A stretch of 64,000 nucleotides of DNA from Sporobolomyces roseus. Its lineage: Eukaryota; Basidiomycota; Microbotryomycetes; Sporidiobolales; Sporidiobolaceae. The DNA lies in the NCBI GenBank assembly GCA_016617785.1, contig JADILM010000012.1:434001-498000 (forward strand), in the 5' to 3' direction. A model generated the notes under the pieces. It had not been told where the DNA came from. It ran no database searches and worked only from the letters and a program-made list of their open reading frames with translations. This document shows positions 1-10,781 of the stretch, piece after piece. The position numbers were made by a program, and so were the translations under genes. Position 1 is the stretch's first letter, and every line of letters starts with the position of its first letter.

Positions 1-2914
1 CTAGAATGCTCGTTCGAAAGCGAGTCAGCTTACCTTGTAACCAAGGACTTTGTGCAGCGTAAGAAGTCTTGATACGTTCGCCTCCATTAGTCAAAATGTC
101 GACTTTCCCACTTCGAACGTGAAGCTCGCCGAGTAGAGCGAGGAGGAAAGCACTCTTTCCGCTTCCTACATCGCCAGCAATAATAGTGGTCGAGTTCTTT
201 GGTATCTTGAGATCATCGACGACGAGAGTGAAGCCAGTCGATCCATAGCGAGAGAATCGAAACTTGGCATTCGAGATTCGAACTGCAGAATCTTGCTTTT
301 TCTCGTTTGAGGAAGTGTCGTTCGAAGTCGATCGAGAGAATGCTACCGGCTTGTCGTCGAGCTGCTCAGTATCTTGGATGAAGTTGTTGATGCGACCGAG
401 AGAGACATTGGCTCGCATGAAAGCGGACAAGAGTCGAGTAGCAGAGACTGCAGTCGAGTTGGATCAGCTCTAAACCCGAGAAGAGAGAGATGGTCGAGAT
501 GGCCTTACTGACTGCCTCTCGTAAGAGACTGAAGAGCGACATTGCCGTGAAAGCTGTCGAAGCGGTGAGCGATTCCTTCTGAACGAAGACGTAGACGCCG
601 AACGTTGCGAGAGTGACCGATGCAGGAATCCCCGTCGAAAGGAACATCATCCCTCTGAGCTTGAAGGGTTCAGTATCTCGACTATCAAGTATTGGGCAGA
701 GAAAGGAAAGGGAACGCACGAGTAGATTTTCGCTCGTTTCTTGATCTTGTCCAGTTCAAGCGATCGAGCATTGTCGATTCGTTTGATCGAAGGTTTCTCC
801 CATGCAAACATCTTCAAGATACGAACTGAATTGAGCAGCTCCTGTACGAGGGTGACTCGCTTGTCGGTAGCCTACAGTTGAGGTTCGTCAGCGAGAGAGA
901 AGGGCAGAGAAATGCATCAACAAACGGACCTTCATGATCTCTTCTTGTACTCCACCGTACTTCTTCGATACCACGCTCGATACAGGAGCAAACGCGATGA
1001 TCACAGCGAGAGCGACGAAAGCTGACCATCCGAGGAGGAAGTAGAGGAAGATCAACGAGACGAGAAGTTTCGGGACGATTCCAAAGAGTTCCAGTGCCGG
1101 TGTCTAGAAGGTATAGATGTTAGCGAGATGAGACTCTGTGAAGGGATGTGAGACTGACCAGCGACGACGTGATTACGTCTACATCAGTGCCGACGAGGTT
1201 GTTCACTCGACCAACTGCTTCCGCACCTCCAGCTCCCGATCCTTGACTCCCTTTCTTCTTCGTATCCGACTTTTGATCGCTACCGTTACTCGACGCATCA
1301 CCATTATCTTCGCCATCTTCCTTGTTTCCTCCTCCTCCCGCTTTCACCCGCATCAACTTCTCGAATATCGCAACACCCAGCAAGGATCGAAGTCGAAGTC
1401 CGAGTTGCGCGAGTCGATAGAGAGCGCTTTGATAGCAGATGGACGTCGCAATTGGAGCGACGAAGATGCCAACTGCGAAGAGGTAAGGCGAAAGTCCGAG
1501 AGGAGGAGCTTTCGATGATTGAACGTAACGAAGAAGCTAGAAGCGAGTGGGGACATTGAGAGTCAGCGAAGACATGAAGAATAGATTCGACGGGACTCAC
1601 CAAATTCATCGAGAGCGGAGACAGGAAAACGAAGATAATCCAAGCGGATGCGAAAGCGAGGATCTCGAAGATGTCACCTCGATACCGCCACAGGAAACAC
1701 CACGTCGTCCCAGTGACCGGTTTAGCTTTCTGTTCTTCCTCGTTTTCGTCTCGCTTCGTCTCCTTCTCCGACATTTCCGTTCCTTCCCAACGGAATTGCT
1801 GTAACACCAGTCGAGAATGTAGGATATCTGGTAAGGGCGGTACAAAGCGTTTGAAACTTGATTCATCGAATTGCTCGTTGCTGACGAGGCGGGAGAAGAA
1901 TCGGGAAGTAAGGAGGAAGTAGCGGATCATTCGAGGTTCGAGGAAAGAAAAGAAGAGGCGGGAGAGGAGTGAAGCTGTTTGAGCAGGATTTGGCGGTACC
2001 TATCGAGTTGATAGAGTGCAAGGGGAGTATCGGAAATTGCCGGAGTCAGCCCCGAGTCGAGTGAGCGAAAGATGCAGATCCAGAACTCACGTCTTTCAGT
2101 TTCGGGCAGAAGCGAGGAGGAGTGAGGAGGAGGAGGGTAGACAGGGTACAAGCGAGTGCGGCTTGAGTGAAGCCGAGCCTTGCAAAGATCGAAATCGAGG
2201 GATGCTTGACGAAGATGAAAGGGTAGAGCTGTGAAGTCCGGGAGCAAAGGTCAGGTTCTGCGTGATATACGATAACAGTAGGAAACAATGACACACCTCG
2301 CTGAAGAAAGTGAAGATTGCGAGACCAATGGAGAGTGCAATCTGCTGAAAGCGAACGATTCTATGAAACCGCTCGTCGTAGAGTCGGAGTAAGCTCGACA
2401 AGGCGAGGTAGATCTATGTCTCCGGGCCATATCTCTGTCAGCTATCGATACAAGCAAAGAACAGGGAGATATCGAGACTCACAGCGGTCGCGAGAATGCC
2501 AGCGTCGAAGATTCTTCTCCATTTGTCTTCCCCTGCCATGAGTCGAGCTATACTGACTGTCACCAAGCTGACTACTACTATGATTTGCACTCCCTCCAAC
2601 AGTAGTTCGTAGCCTGTTGGTGCTTGAACATTCCTCGGTCCTCCTCTTCCAACATTCTCCTCCCTCTCCTCGATCAATGACTCCCGTTCGTCCTCAGTAC
2701 CATCTGCTCGTGTTGATGAGGATCTGCGAGACTGTCGTGCTGCTATGATGTGAACGTAGGCGATGTAGGAGGTTGAAGTGATCAGGTTGATCCCAAGTAA
2801 AATGTGGGGAGCGAGAGCGAGGGGAAGGGAGAAGGCGGCGTTGTCTCTAGAGGAGCTCCCGCTGAGCACAAATTGCATCCTTTGAAGGGGGAAGGAGAGG
2901 AAGACGCGATCCAT
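1..2914 (-). CDS. ABCC-family (MRP/YOR1-like) ABC transporter, 5' part; 3' end outside window
   Basis: Read leftward, the exons encode an ABC exporter of subfamily C. Near the N-terminus are hydrophobic stretches of a TMD0-like region (about 2340-2900). The segment SRLFFSFLEPRM (about 1930-1980) fits the entry to TMD1. A TMD1 core follows, then STAVSATRLLSAFMRAN and a first nucleotide-binding domain with Walker A GDVGSGKS at about 165. The sequence runs off the left edge before the Q-loop and signature are complete, so NBD1 is cut and TMD2/NBD2 are absent. A Gly/Lys/Asp-rich insert (about 1210-1340) lies inside TMD1. Members pump glutathione conjugates, drugs or organic anions across plasma or vacuolar membrane; the substrate is not inferable here. 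The start is uncertain: 2914 is the first in-frame ATG ahead of the first membrane segment, but further 5' coding exons in 2980-3165 are possible through a splice near 2945-2990. Confidence 0.8.
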
Positions 2915-3334
2915 CTTTCCCTCCTTTCCTTCTTCTCCTTCCTTTCCCCCTGTAAATCCTTTCGAATCGCAACGATTGGTCAACTCACTATCGCACACGA
3001 TATCGAGTCCTCGACTACAGTCGAAACTGATATGATCGCAATCATTCTCTGGATACCTCTGATGAAGACAAAGTGCGAAAGCTCCGAGAAGTAGTGTTGC
3101 ATTTCGACTTTTCGCAAAGTCAGGATCGAATCTCGAGCGCGAGACGGCGACGGCGAAATCATCTTGCGAACAGGCGCTTCTGATTGAATCTTAGTGATCT
3201 GCGACGAAGTGTAGCTCAAGGATCTAGTCCTTGCCGGCTCGTAAGCGGACTCGAAACTGATTGAGCGAGAGGAGAAGCGCAAACTCCAATCGAGAGAACG
3301 GCTCTTGCCGCTCAATGCAAGCTGCTTACATCGC

Positions 3335-4480
3335 CATCCAATCGACTCAGCGGGGACGTACGATAGCATGGAGTTCAGCGAGCGCTGCTCTGTGTCGACC
3401 GATTTTTCGCGTCGAGGTCAAAGCACGATTTCTCATTCTGGTCCAGGTTCTGTGGCAGAATCAGCGTGCCGATTGCAAAGGACTACCACGCACAGGTGGC
3501 ACTCTCAGTTGGTGCCTGTCAGTATCACAAACCACGGTCTAACGCAATGAATACTAGAGAATCGCGAACCTTCGAAAAGGCGAAATAGTCGAGAATATCA
3601 ACAGCCTGCACGCTGTCGGCCTTGAGTGCTTAGAAGGAGCTTGGAATGAGCGTGAGCAGATTATCACGAGATAAGAGACTGACTACAACGGACGTCAACG
3701 AGAGAAACAGTCGAAAGAAGCGATTTTGCCTCGTTTCGCAAGTTCTGCTGTCGTACTCTCAATCTGATCGCCCATTATCACGCTGCGAAGACTGCCTGCA
3801 TCGAGGAGAGAAGGACGCAGCTGTTCGTTGATATCACTCTCGTTCAAGCAGCGCACTCTCGCAAACGGAAGGAGAGAAAAAGTTTTGGGAGAAAAGGGCA
3901 CTGATTTGGGGTTTCAAAGTTAAAGCAAGGGTAAATGGTTGTTCTCTACAAAGTCAAGCGTCGAGACGAGACCAAGTGAAGAGGGGGGGTAAATTAAGCT
4001 GAGGGGAGAACAAAACTAGGATCTGACGCCGACGACGAAACCCTTAGTCTGTAGAATTAAGGGATGCGTCAGCCAACAGTGCAGATACACAGAGAGGGAG
4101 AGTGAAGAAGCGGACGTTGAGCAGAGGTTTTGTAGGCGGAAGCCTTGGAGTCAGCCTTTGACTCGTCAGCCTTGTCACCAACGGCAGAGAAAGCGGCGGA
4201 AGCGCGGTCTCCGAGAGAAGCATCGGTGTTACCCTTAGCGACCTCCCTAAATCACAGGCAAGAGAAAGACGTCAGCTTCTGGTCGCAAGGGAGAGAGTTT
4301 GACATCTTTTCGAAAAACGTACTTGTTGCCCTCCTTGGACGCTCCAGCAGTGTAGGATTTCGCAGTCTCAGCTACATAGTTAGCAGCATCGGAAATGCTG
4401 TTGGTAATTGACTCGGTAGTCGAGGTGGCACCGGTAGAAGCCATTGTAAAGTGTAGTCTGAAAGATTTCAGCCAGCAACG
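3335..4480. repeat. Segmental duplication, copy 1 (direct repeat of about 17180-18335)
   Basis: About 1.1 kb holding a Grg1-type gene and about 700 bp of its 3' flank recurs at 17180-18335 in the same orientation. Long stretches are identical or nearly so, for example the block from TCGCGTCGAGGTCAAAGCA (3408 here, 17263 there) through the coding exons. Differences are scattered single bases and small indels such as an extra GAGAAGAAGTTC in copy 2. Homology fades at about 3335 and about 4480, where the 5' flanks diverge. The 3335-4040 part has no convincing reading frame. Confidence 0.85.
4069..4444 (-). CDS. Grg1/CCG-1-type small stress protein, copy A
   Basis: A small hydrophilic protein of the glucose-repressible gene 1 / clock-controlled gene 1 family, abundant in starved or stressed fungal cells; its biochemical role is unknown. 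Exon 1 (4323-4444) starts MASTGATSTTESITNSIS and contains DAANYVAETAKSYT; exon 2 starts KEVAKGNTDASLGDRASAAF and continues AVGDKADESKADSKASAYK, which matches the ANYV, ASKE, GDRA and GDK(A/V)DE signature of the family. Without further splicing the frame closes at 4069-4071 and gives 99 aa. A 3' splice site followed by ACTAAGG at 4048 allows a different, shorter end. Copy B lies 590 bp upstream on the same strand, and a near-identical copy A' is at 17.9-18.3 kb. The ATG is followed by GCT and is not interrupted, unlike in copy B. Confidence 0.85.
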
Positions 4481-4909
4481 GCGGAAAACAAGCAGAGAGC
4501 ACAGGTTCGGGCCTCTTCCTGGTACTAGGTTAGATTTTACGACTCGCTGTGTAAGCCGCAAGCTCATAAAGGTACGATAGTCAGAGAAAGACGGGCTAAC
4601 GACAATTCAGTCTATACCCGATTCATTTCGTTCGCCAAATGCCCTAATCGAAGCCCACTAAGCGTTGTATAGCATCAACTATCAGTAAAACATGAGGCTC
4701 CGCACTGCTAGCGCCGGACTTGTGGACGACGATAGCTGCTGTCGTCGAAGAGTACCGAAGAGATTATGCAATGTCAAGTTCGAAGGATGAAGGCGCGGCG
4801 AAAGCTTGCGATCTACCGGCTACGCGAGACGAAGAAAGTACGTTGTATCATACGACAAAGGAAGAGCTCGAGCAAGGAAGAGCAGCATCGGCGAATCGCG
4901 AGAGAATAG

Positions 4910-5100
4910 TATAGAACTGCTTGATTGATTATTCATTTACAACCTTAGACTACGGCGAGCTGAACATAGAGGGGGAGTGGGAGAGATAGTGTCTGAAACG
5001 AGGTCTTGCTAAATCATCCGAGGAATCCCTTAGTCTGTGAACGAAAAAGAGCGTAGGTTAGTTTTCGACGACGATGAGGAGATAAATGAATCAAAATTTC
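4910..5100 (-). other. Conserved 3' block downstream of Grg1 copy B
   Basis: Reading leftward, a stretch with CTAACCTACGCTC, a pyrimidine run and ACAG|ACTAAGGGATT, then GATGATTTAGCAAGACC and ATGAATAATC, recurs on the plus strand at 20500-20665 behind copy B'. The first part looks like an intron branch site and acceptor. It lies inside the readable 3' coding tail of B but about 330 bp beyond the stop codon of B'. It may be an alternative last exon or a conserved 3' UTR element. Confidence 0.6.
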
Positions 5101-5586
5101 TTTTTGCGCTTTGCTTATTAGCCTCGGCCTTGGCAGAGTGCTTCTCCTCATCGGCCTACAGAAGAAGGGAGGAGTTAGCGAGAGAACGAGGGAGATAAAC
5201 AAAGTAGAAAACTCACCTTGTCACCGAGAGCAGAGAATCCAGCCGAGACACGGTCTCCAACGGATGCGTTGGTGTTACCCTTGGCAACTTCCTTGTTGGC
5301 TTCCTTGGAAGAAGCAGAGGTGTACTCTTGGACCTGTAATTCGTGAAAAGAGAGTCAGGAAATGGAAACGACGATAAAAAGTGTTTGGTACTCACAGTCT
5401 CGGTAACGTAGTTGACAGCGTCTGATACGGTGTTAGCGATTGAGCTGCCGGTGCTGTTCGAAGTGGTAGAGGCCCTGTGGTAGAGGTAGGAGGTCAGCAA
5501 AAGAGGATTCGTCAAACGACGTGGAAGTCTCCACCTCCCGCCCTCGGCAATCAAAGGCAAAGTCGAGAAAGACTGAGTGCTTACAT
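5030..5586 (-). CDS. Grg1/CCG-1-type small stress protein, copy B (start codon split by an intron)
   Basis: Same family as the neighbouring copy A. Exons 5585-5586, 5396-5474, 5217-5333 and 5030-5155 sum to 324 nt, giving 107 aa. The protein begins MASTTSNSTGSS and contains VSDAVNYVTETVQEYT, SSKEANKEVAKGNTNAS, GDRVSAGFSALGDKADEE and KHSAKAEANKQSAK. The A and T of the start codon are the last bases of exon 1 and the G is the first base of exon 2; unspliced RNA reads ATG-TAA. After AKAEANKQSAK the frame continues into about 19 Ser/Lys-rich residues not found in copy B', which ends at AKN-stop. No GT donor is visible to splice this tail out, so the extension is either real or reflects a lost donor. 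The promoter shares a 60-bp block with B'. Confidence 0.82.
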
Positions 5587-5689
5587 TGTTGATTAAGTTT
5601 AGTTTGAGGTGGTGGGTTGGAGTAGAGTAGAGTTGAAAGTGAACTTGTGAAGTGAAGGGAAGAGAAGAGAAGAGAGAGGGAGAGGAGAT

Positions 5690-5800
5690 GGCGGACCCCA
5701 CCTGGGAAACTCAGTCGCCTTCCGATCAGATCTCCTCGAGAAATGACGTAACTTTAGTCTGGACCTCCTTCGAACACGTCAACACCGGCTCAAAAGGGAA
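5690..5800 (-). promoter_or_regulatory. Conserved Grg1-B promoter block, copy 1
   Basis: A 61-bp stretch (5690-5750) is the reverse complement of 19529-19588 apart from one base indel, and a second shared piece (about 5784-5800) lies further upstream. Read toward the gene, it contains TACGTCAT (a CRE/ATF-like core) and AGGTGGGGTCC, in which GTGGGG fits the fungal CreA/Mig1 consensus SYGGRG. Both flank the duplicated genes at the same distance, about 105-165 bp before the start codon. Conservation is seen; factor binding is inference. Confidence 0.6.
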
Positions 5801-6282
5801 ACTTCACCGCATTATTTCAGCTTCCTTGCGAAAAGTTAATAGCCGACTTTGCCTGTGAGTTTCCCTAAGTTCGCTCGAAGACGACGAGTTACTCGAGGCT
5901 CTGCGTTGAGAGTAGCTTGAAGGTCTTAGGAGGTGAAAGCCGACAACACGATTGCGAAGGATGTAGATCGACCACGAAAAAGGGGGAAACTGAGCTACGA
6001 TTAGTGCTGTCGAGAGCAGTAGACAGTCGTGAAACTTCGACACAAGCTACGAAGCGAAGCTCAGACGATCCAGGAAGCGGTCGAACGGCGGAAAATTGCC
6101 GATTGTGCGAGAATTGAAACAGAGTCGAAACCATCTGCGTGGAAAACCTCGCATCTTAGCTAAGTTCACACAAGGAAAGGAGGCTCACCCAAACATAAGT
6201 GATAATGCAATGACTTTTCAACTACTTTGTGAGCTCGTGAGAATACGTATGAACAATGACATCCTGATGATGATGGATAAGT

Positions 6283-7402
6283 TTAGAGGTGTTTCTTGAG
6301 GTGGTTGACCGAGTTCTCGAAGCAGTCATCAGCGGACTTTCGTTGTTTGGGGTCGGAAGGGTCACCACGGATGGCGAAACCGTGTCCACCTTCGTAGTCG
6401 ATGAAGGTGAAAGCTTTGTTGTCCTTGAGGATTTCAGCAGACTTTTCTTGTTGTTCCTTGTTGAACTTTGTCAATTCAATCGAGTCAGTGTTGCGGATCA
6501 AGGAATGGCATTGCAGAGCGGAAGACTTACCATAACATCCTCGGAAGCGTTGTTGAAGAGGAAAGGAACCGATTTGCTGTTGAGAGCTTCGATATCCTTG
6601 GGAACTTCGAGAAGAGAAGGGTGAGCGGTGACAGCGACGTCGAGGGATCCCTGGCGAGTAGTTGATACGTTAATTGTGTCTTTCGAATGGCGCAAATAAA
6701 CGAAACAAGAACTTACGTTAAGAACCTTGTCGACAGCGACTCGACCACCGTAGCAGAATGAGACACATCCGAATCGCTTTACACCATCCTCCTTGAGCGC
6801 GTCTTGAACCTTGTCGACAAGGGGAAGAGCTACCTCCTTAGGAGAGTGCGATTGAAGCCATTTACCGAGATCGAAAGTTCCCTTTTGGTAACCTTCCATA
6901 CTGGCGGGATCTCCCTTGAGGTAATCGACGACGTAAGTAGCGAAACCGTTGGCAGCGAAGGAGTCGGCGAGAAGGAGACCGTTTGGCATCGTGTCTACAC
7001 CGAAGATGCTGAAATTTGAGGGGAAAGGAAACCAATTAGCAACCGCTCTAGATCATTGAGAGTAGGGAAGGAGCTCACTCGGTGAAGAAGAGAAGAGCCT
7101 TTGACTTGTCATAGTCGCCCTTGGGAAGCGAAACATCTGTGAGGAATCGAAGAGAGGGAGGGAGGGGAAAAGAGGGAATGACGGGCAAGGATGAGTCTCC
7201 GAGGAGAGCGAAGTGTTGAAATGGTGATCTACTCACAAGTCCTGACACCTCCTACTTCCTTGATCTCACCGGTGGGTTTACCTTCGTGCTAAAAAGATGA
7301 CGGAAGTGGAGGTGAGCCAAATCTGGAATTCGGGGATCTGAGGAAGAGAGAGGGAGAGCAACTTACGATGAAGCCTTGTACACAGCAGGATCCGAGAGAC
7401 AT
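6283..7402 (-). CDS. Dienelactone hydrolase-family alpha/beta hydrolase
   Basis: Exons from ATG 7402 to the stop at 6283-6285 encode about 250 aa: MSLGSCCVQGFI, HEGKPTGEIKEVGG, YVSLPKGDYDKSKALLFFTD-type core, IFGVDTMPNGLLLADSFA, then VKRFGCVSFCYGGRVAVDK. The Cys in SFCYGG is the expected nucleophile; Asp in NASEDVM and His in GGHGFAIRG complete the Cys-Asp-His triad of carboxymethylenebutenolidase-like enzymes. Fungal relatives (yeast Aim2-type) are cytosolic hydrolases of uncertain natural substrate; a role in chlorocatechol breakdown should not be assumed. Six exons with GTGAGT/GTAAGT donors. It is transcribed away from ALG12, whose start lies 298 bp to the right, so the two share a pyrimidine-rich divergent promoter. 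Confidence 0.88.
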
Positions 7403-7699
7403 GATTATGAAAAGTGTAGTTCGATGAGGGGGGAAGAGAGGAAGAGAAGGAAGAGAGAGGGGAAGGTTCGGATACTTTGTGAAACTTGTTACTTGTCAAG
7501 TCGAATCAGGTTAGGGGGTCGCTTCTTCCCTTCTTTCCCTTCTCCTTCTCCTTCCCTCCTCTTCCTGATTCTCCACTGATCAACTCAACATCGTCGAGAG
7601 AAGCTGCACGAATAACGCCGTTCCGCATCACCCGTCTCTCTCCCTTTCTCTTCCCACCTTTTCTTCCTTCAACTTTCGACACGACTTTCATTCGACTGC

Positions 7700-9747
7700 A
7701 TGCTCTTCGACAACTTAGCAGAGCTCCTCTTGCTCGCGAGTTCACTAGGACACGTCTTGATCACGCCTTATACCAAAGTTGAGGAATCATTCACGCTTCA
7801 TGCAGTTCGAGATTTGTTATTGAAAGGAATATCAAAAGATGCTGTATCTCAGGTTAGTCTCTTTGAACTGCATCAGACTCTTCTATGTACGCTGATCACC
7901 TCCGAGCAGTACGATCATGTCGAATTCGCTGGAGCAGTTCCTAGGAGTTTCGTTCCACCTGGATTTTTGGCAGGGGCCTCGTATCCTTTCTTACGGATAG
8001 CAAACGAGTTGGGACTCCTCGAGACTGGCTTGGATGTGCAGATCATGGGTGAGTATCATCCCAACCAAATGAACAGAAAGCGCTTCGCTGATTTATCGTT
8101 TCTCTTTCGCACAAAACAGTTCGACTGGTCCTCGCTCTCACATCCTCCTTATCCCTCGTCTTCTTATCTCGTCGAGTCAGGACCGCTTTCGGAGGAAAAC
8201 TCGCCCTCTACTTCCTCCTCATCTCTGCGACCCAATTTCACGTCCCATTTTGGATGTCTCGAACAGTGCCAAACATGCTCGCTTTCCCCCTCGGTACGTA
8301 TCTGCTCGCTGTATCGCATTCATGGGTCGACTGACATCTTCTGTACCTGCAGTACAAGTCGCCATTGGCTCACTGATACTCCCGCCAACTCTCGTCCCGA
8401 CAAAAACGACCCCAAAACTCCCTCTCTTCGCTTTCGCTCTTCTCACTTTCGCGACTGTCATCTTTCGACTCGAATTGGCGGCTCTTCTCGTTCCTCTCGC
8501 TCTCGAACAACTCGTACGCGGAACTGCAAGCTTCGTACCTCTCGTCTTAACAGGACTCGGTTCAGCAGCAATTAGTCTAGGTGAGAATCCGTCTTCCGCA
8601 ATTCTCTCGATGACGTGGGATTGATCGAGTCTTGCTTTCTGTAGCGCTCTCGAGTGTAGTCGACAGCTATTTCTGGCAGGAACCCGAAGGTTCTCTGTTT
8701 TGGCCTGAGGGCTCGAGTTTCTTCTTCAACGTTGTGGAAGGCAAGGCCTCGAACTGGGGCGTACGTGTTGACACTACTCTCAAATGCTCACAGGCTGACT
8801 CCCTCGACATCAGACTTCACCATTCTATACCTACTTCCTCCTGAGCTTACCAAAACTCCTCCTCCTCGCCCTTCCTTTCACTTTCATCTCCCTCTTCGTC
8901 GATCGTCGCGCTCGTCGAATCGGAATCCCATCAATCGTATTCCTCGCGATCTTGAGCGGTCTCGAGCATAAAGAATGGAGGTTCATCGCTTACGTCGTTC
9001 CGGCCTTGAACGTTTGCGCTGCATCCGGTATCCGAGCTGTTGGTGCTTTGTGAGTTTCTCTCTTCCTGGTACGAGTCCTCAAAGCTGATGGAGCTGGTGT
9101 CAATTTAGATTCGGTTCGAGACGACTTCGAAGGTCTTGCTTGTTCGCTATTCTTTCGGTCAACATCTTCTTCACCATCCTCGGCACATTCGCCAGTAGTA
9201 ATAACTATCCTGGTGCTATCGCTGTACGAGAATTCGAATCGATAATTTCAAGTAGTGGTCGAACTGGTGAGTTTCGTTTTCACCTCTCCCCGTTTTGGAC
9301 GATTTCCGTGACTTCCCTGTATGTCCATTGCCCGAAGCTGACTTATATCTCAACCCTGCAGGCAATATCAAAGTTCACGTTTCGCCTCACGTCGCGATGA
9401 CTGGCGCTACCAACTTCCTCCTTCACGACTCACCCCTCTCCTCTTCCCGAAGGTCTTCCTGGTATCTCCCTACTCCCGAGGCGAAAGCACACTCTTCTAT
9501 CAGCTACAGCAAATCTGAATCTTCCTCACTCGATTCTCCTCATTCCTTCGCAACCGCACCCGAATCCTTCGACTATCTCCTCGTTGATGCCACGAACCCG
9601 AGCTATCCTGCTACATGGACCGAGAGTGGCGATTGGAAGGTGGCGGGAGAAGTCAACGCGTTTGATGGATTCGGGAGATTCTGGAGAGGGGAGAAAATTG
9701 GAACGAAAGAAAGGAAAAGCGTAGGTATTTTAGAACGTCTGAGGTAA
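7700..9747 (+). CDS. ALG12: Dol-P-Man:Man7GlcNAc2-PP-Dol alpha-1,6-mannosyltransferase (ALG12-like, GT22)
   Basis: Adds the eighth mannose (alpha-1,6) to the lipid-linked N-glycan precursor on the luminal side of the ER. Eight exons (7700-7852, 7910-8048, 8120-8293, 8353-8580, 8645-8761, 8815-9049, 9109-9266, 9362-9747) sum to 1590 nt, giving 529 aa. Family marks are PYTKVEESFTLHA in a luminal loop near residue 20, YDHVEFAGAVPRSF near 52, QFHVPFWMSRTVPN in the third exon, and the GT22 signature HKEWRFIAYV after a row of membrane segments. PYTKVEES with YDH-EF-G-VPR separates ALG12 from the GPI mannosyltransferases PIG-B/PIG-Z and from ALG9. The tail after the last membrane span is Ser-rich. 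ATG 7700 is the first in frame; no signal to prefer another. Confidence 0.92.
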
Positions 9748-10781
9748 TCATAGAGTAATACAGGGAATCATAGAGTAAGCATTGACATCTTCTTCTGGTG
9801 GAGTTGCCGGTGCTCACGAGCGAGTGAAGCTGTCTCTCGAAATCGTTTACCTTCGTTTTCGTCACTCCATCACTCAGACCCTTCGCGACAGTCAGAACTT
9901 CTTCGCCACCTAGGACTACCGATGATTGAAGCTACATGGCGATCATCGTCGTGCGAGTCGAATAACCATTTCATTCCATCGAATTTTGATTCTCCTCGAA
10001 CTTGCGACGGACCTCCACTTGTCGAACTCTAGCTATTCTCGTCTGTTTGATCCAATTCGAGTCGATATAGCGCATCGCTGATTGGTTCGTCCTGCTCTCC
10101 CTTGAATAGCGTCAAAGCCGAGTTCATGACGGGAGAACTGAGAATCAAATTACAAGTTTGACTGCCGACCTTTGAACCATTTCGGAATAGACGTTGAGAA
10201 TCGTCCATCGGGAAACAGAGCTACAGGCACTCTCGCGTCGATCCACTTTGAGATTGGCTGGCTGGCTGAACGATACTATCCGGCAACGAGCAAATCATCG
10301 TGAATTTGCGAACGTGCCCTGTCGTTCTTCGCAGCCGATTCGCTTCAAGTCTATGAGTTTCGTCGTCGATACATTAGAAACGCTCATCGACGAGAGAGTA
10401 ACTGAGTCGTGAGCGCAAACGACGGAAAGCTCACTTTGCAAGACGGTCTTTCCTTCGACGGGCCAGCGTTTGAGCTGTCTTTCTTGATTGTGCCAGAGCT
10501 TGGAAAGACCACGAAGGTTGGCCTCGCGCAACTCCTCGCTATTGAAATTCGCTGATTTTCACTAGCGTGGTTGACGAATTCTCCATCGGAACTTCTCTCA
10601 GCGGACTGATCTTTGATCTCTCTTTTTCCAATTTCCATTCATCTTACCGAACAAACCTCAACATCGGTCTTGATCTGACTAGACAGGTAAGCCAGGATAA
10701 CGCTTCTTTACCTCGTCCACTCCTTGCTCTCTCACTGATCCTTCTTCTTTCACTTTCGAGATCAGTGAAGCAAAAAAAAAG
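9748..10781. other. Intergenic region without a convincing gene
   Basis: About 1 kb between ALG12 and sidA. Short open stretches on both strands lack codon bias, splice structure or familiar motifs. The last 100 bp form the sidA leader, CT-rich and ending in CAGTGAAGCAAAAAAAAAG before the ATG. GATA cores occur (for example GGATAACG at 10696), as expected of an iron-regulated siderophore gene under a GATA-type repressor, but none forms a full paired consensus. Confidence 0.4.

Noticed and set aside
2980..3369. Extra N-terminal exon of the ABCC transporter
   Set aside because: The frame is open and a GTGAGT...ACAG intron follows, but phase does not fit the next exon with canonical sites, so I kept the start at 2914 and only mention it.
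4720..4914. Plus-strand frame between Grg1 copies A and B
   Set aside because: It lies in the 3' flank of copy B, is not kept in the matching region behind B' and has no splice or motif support.
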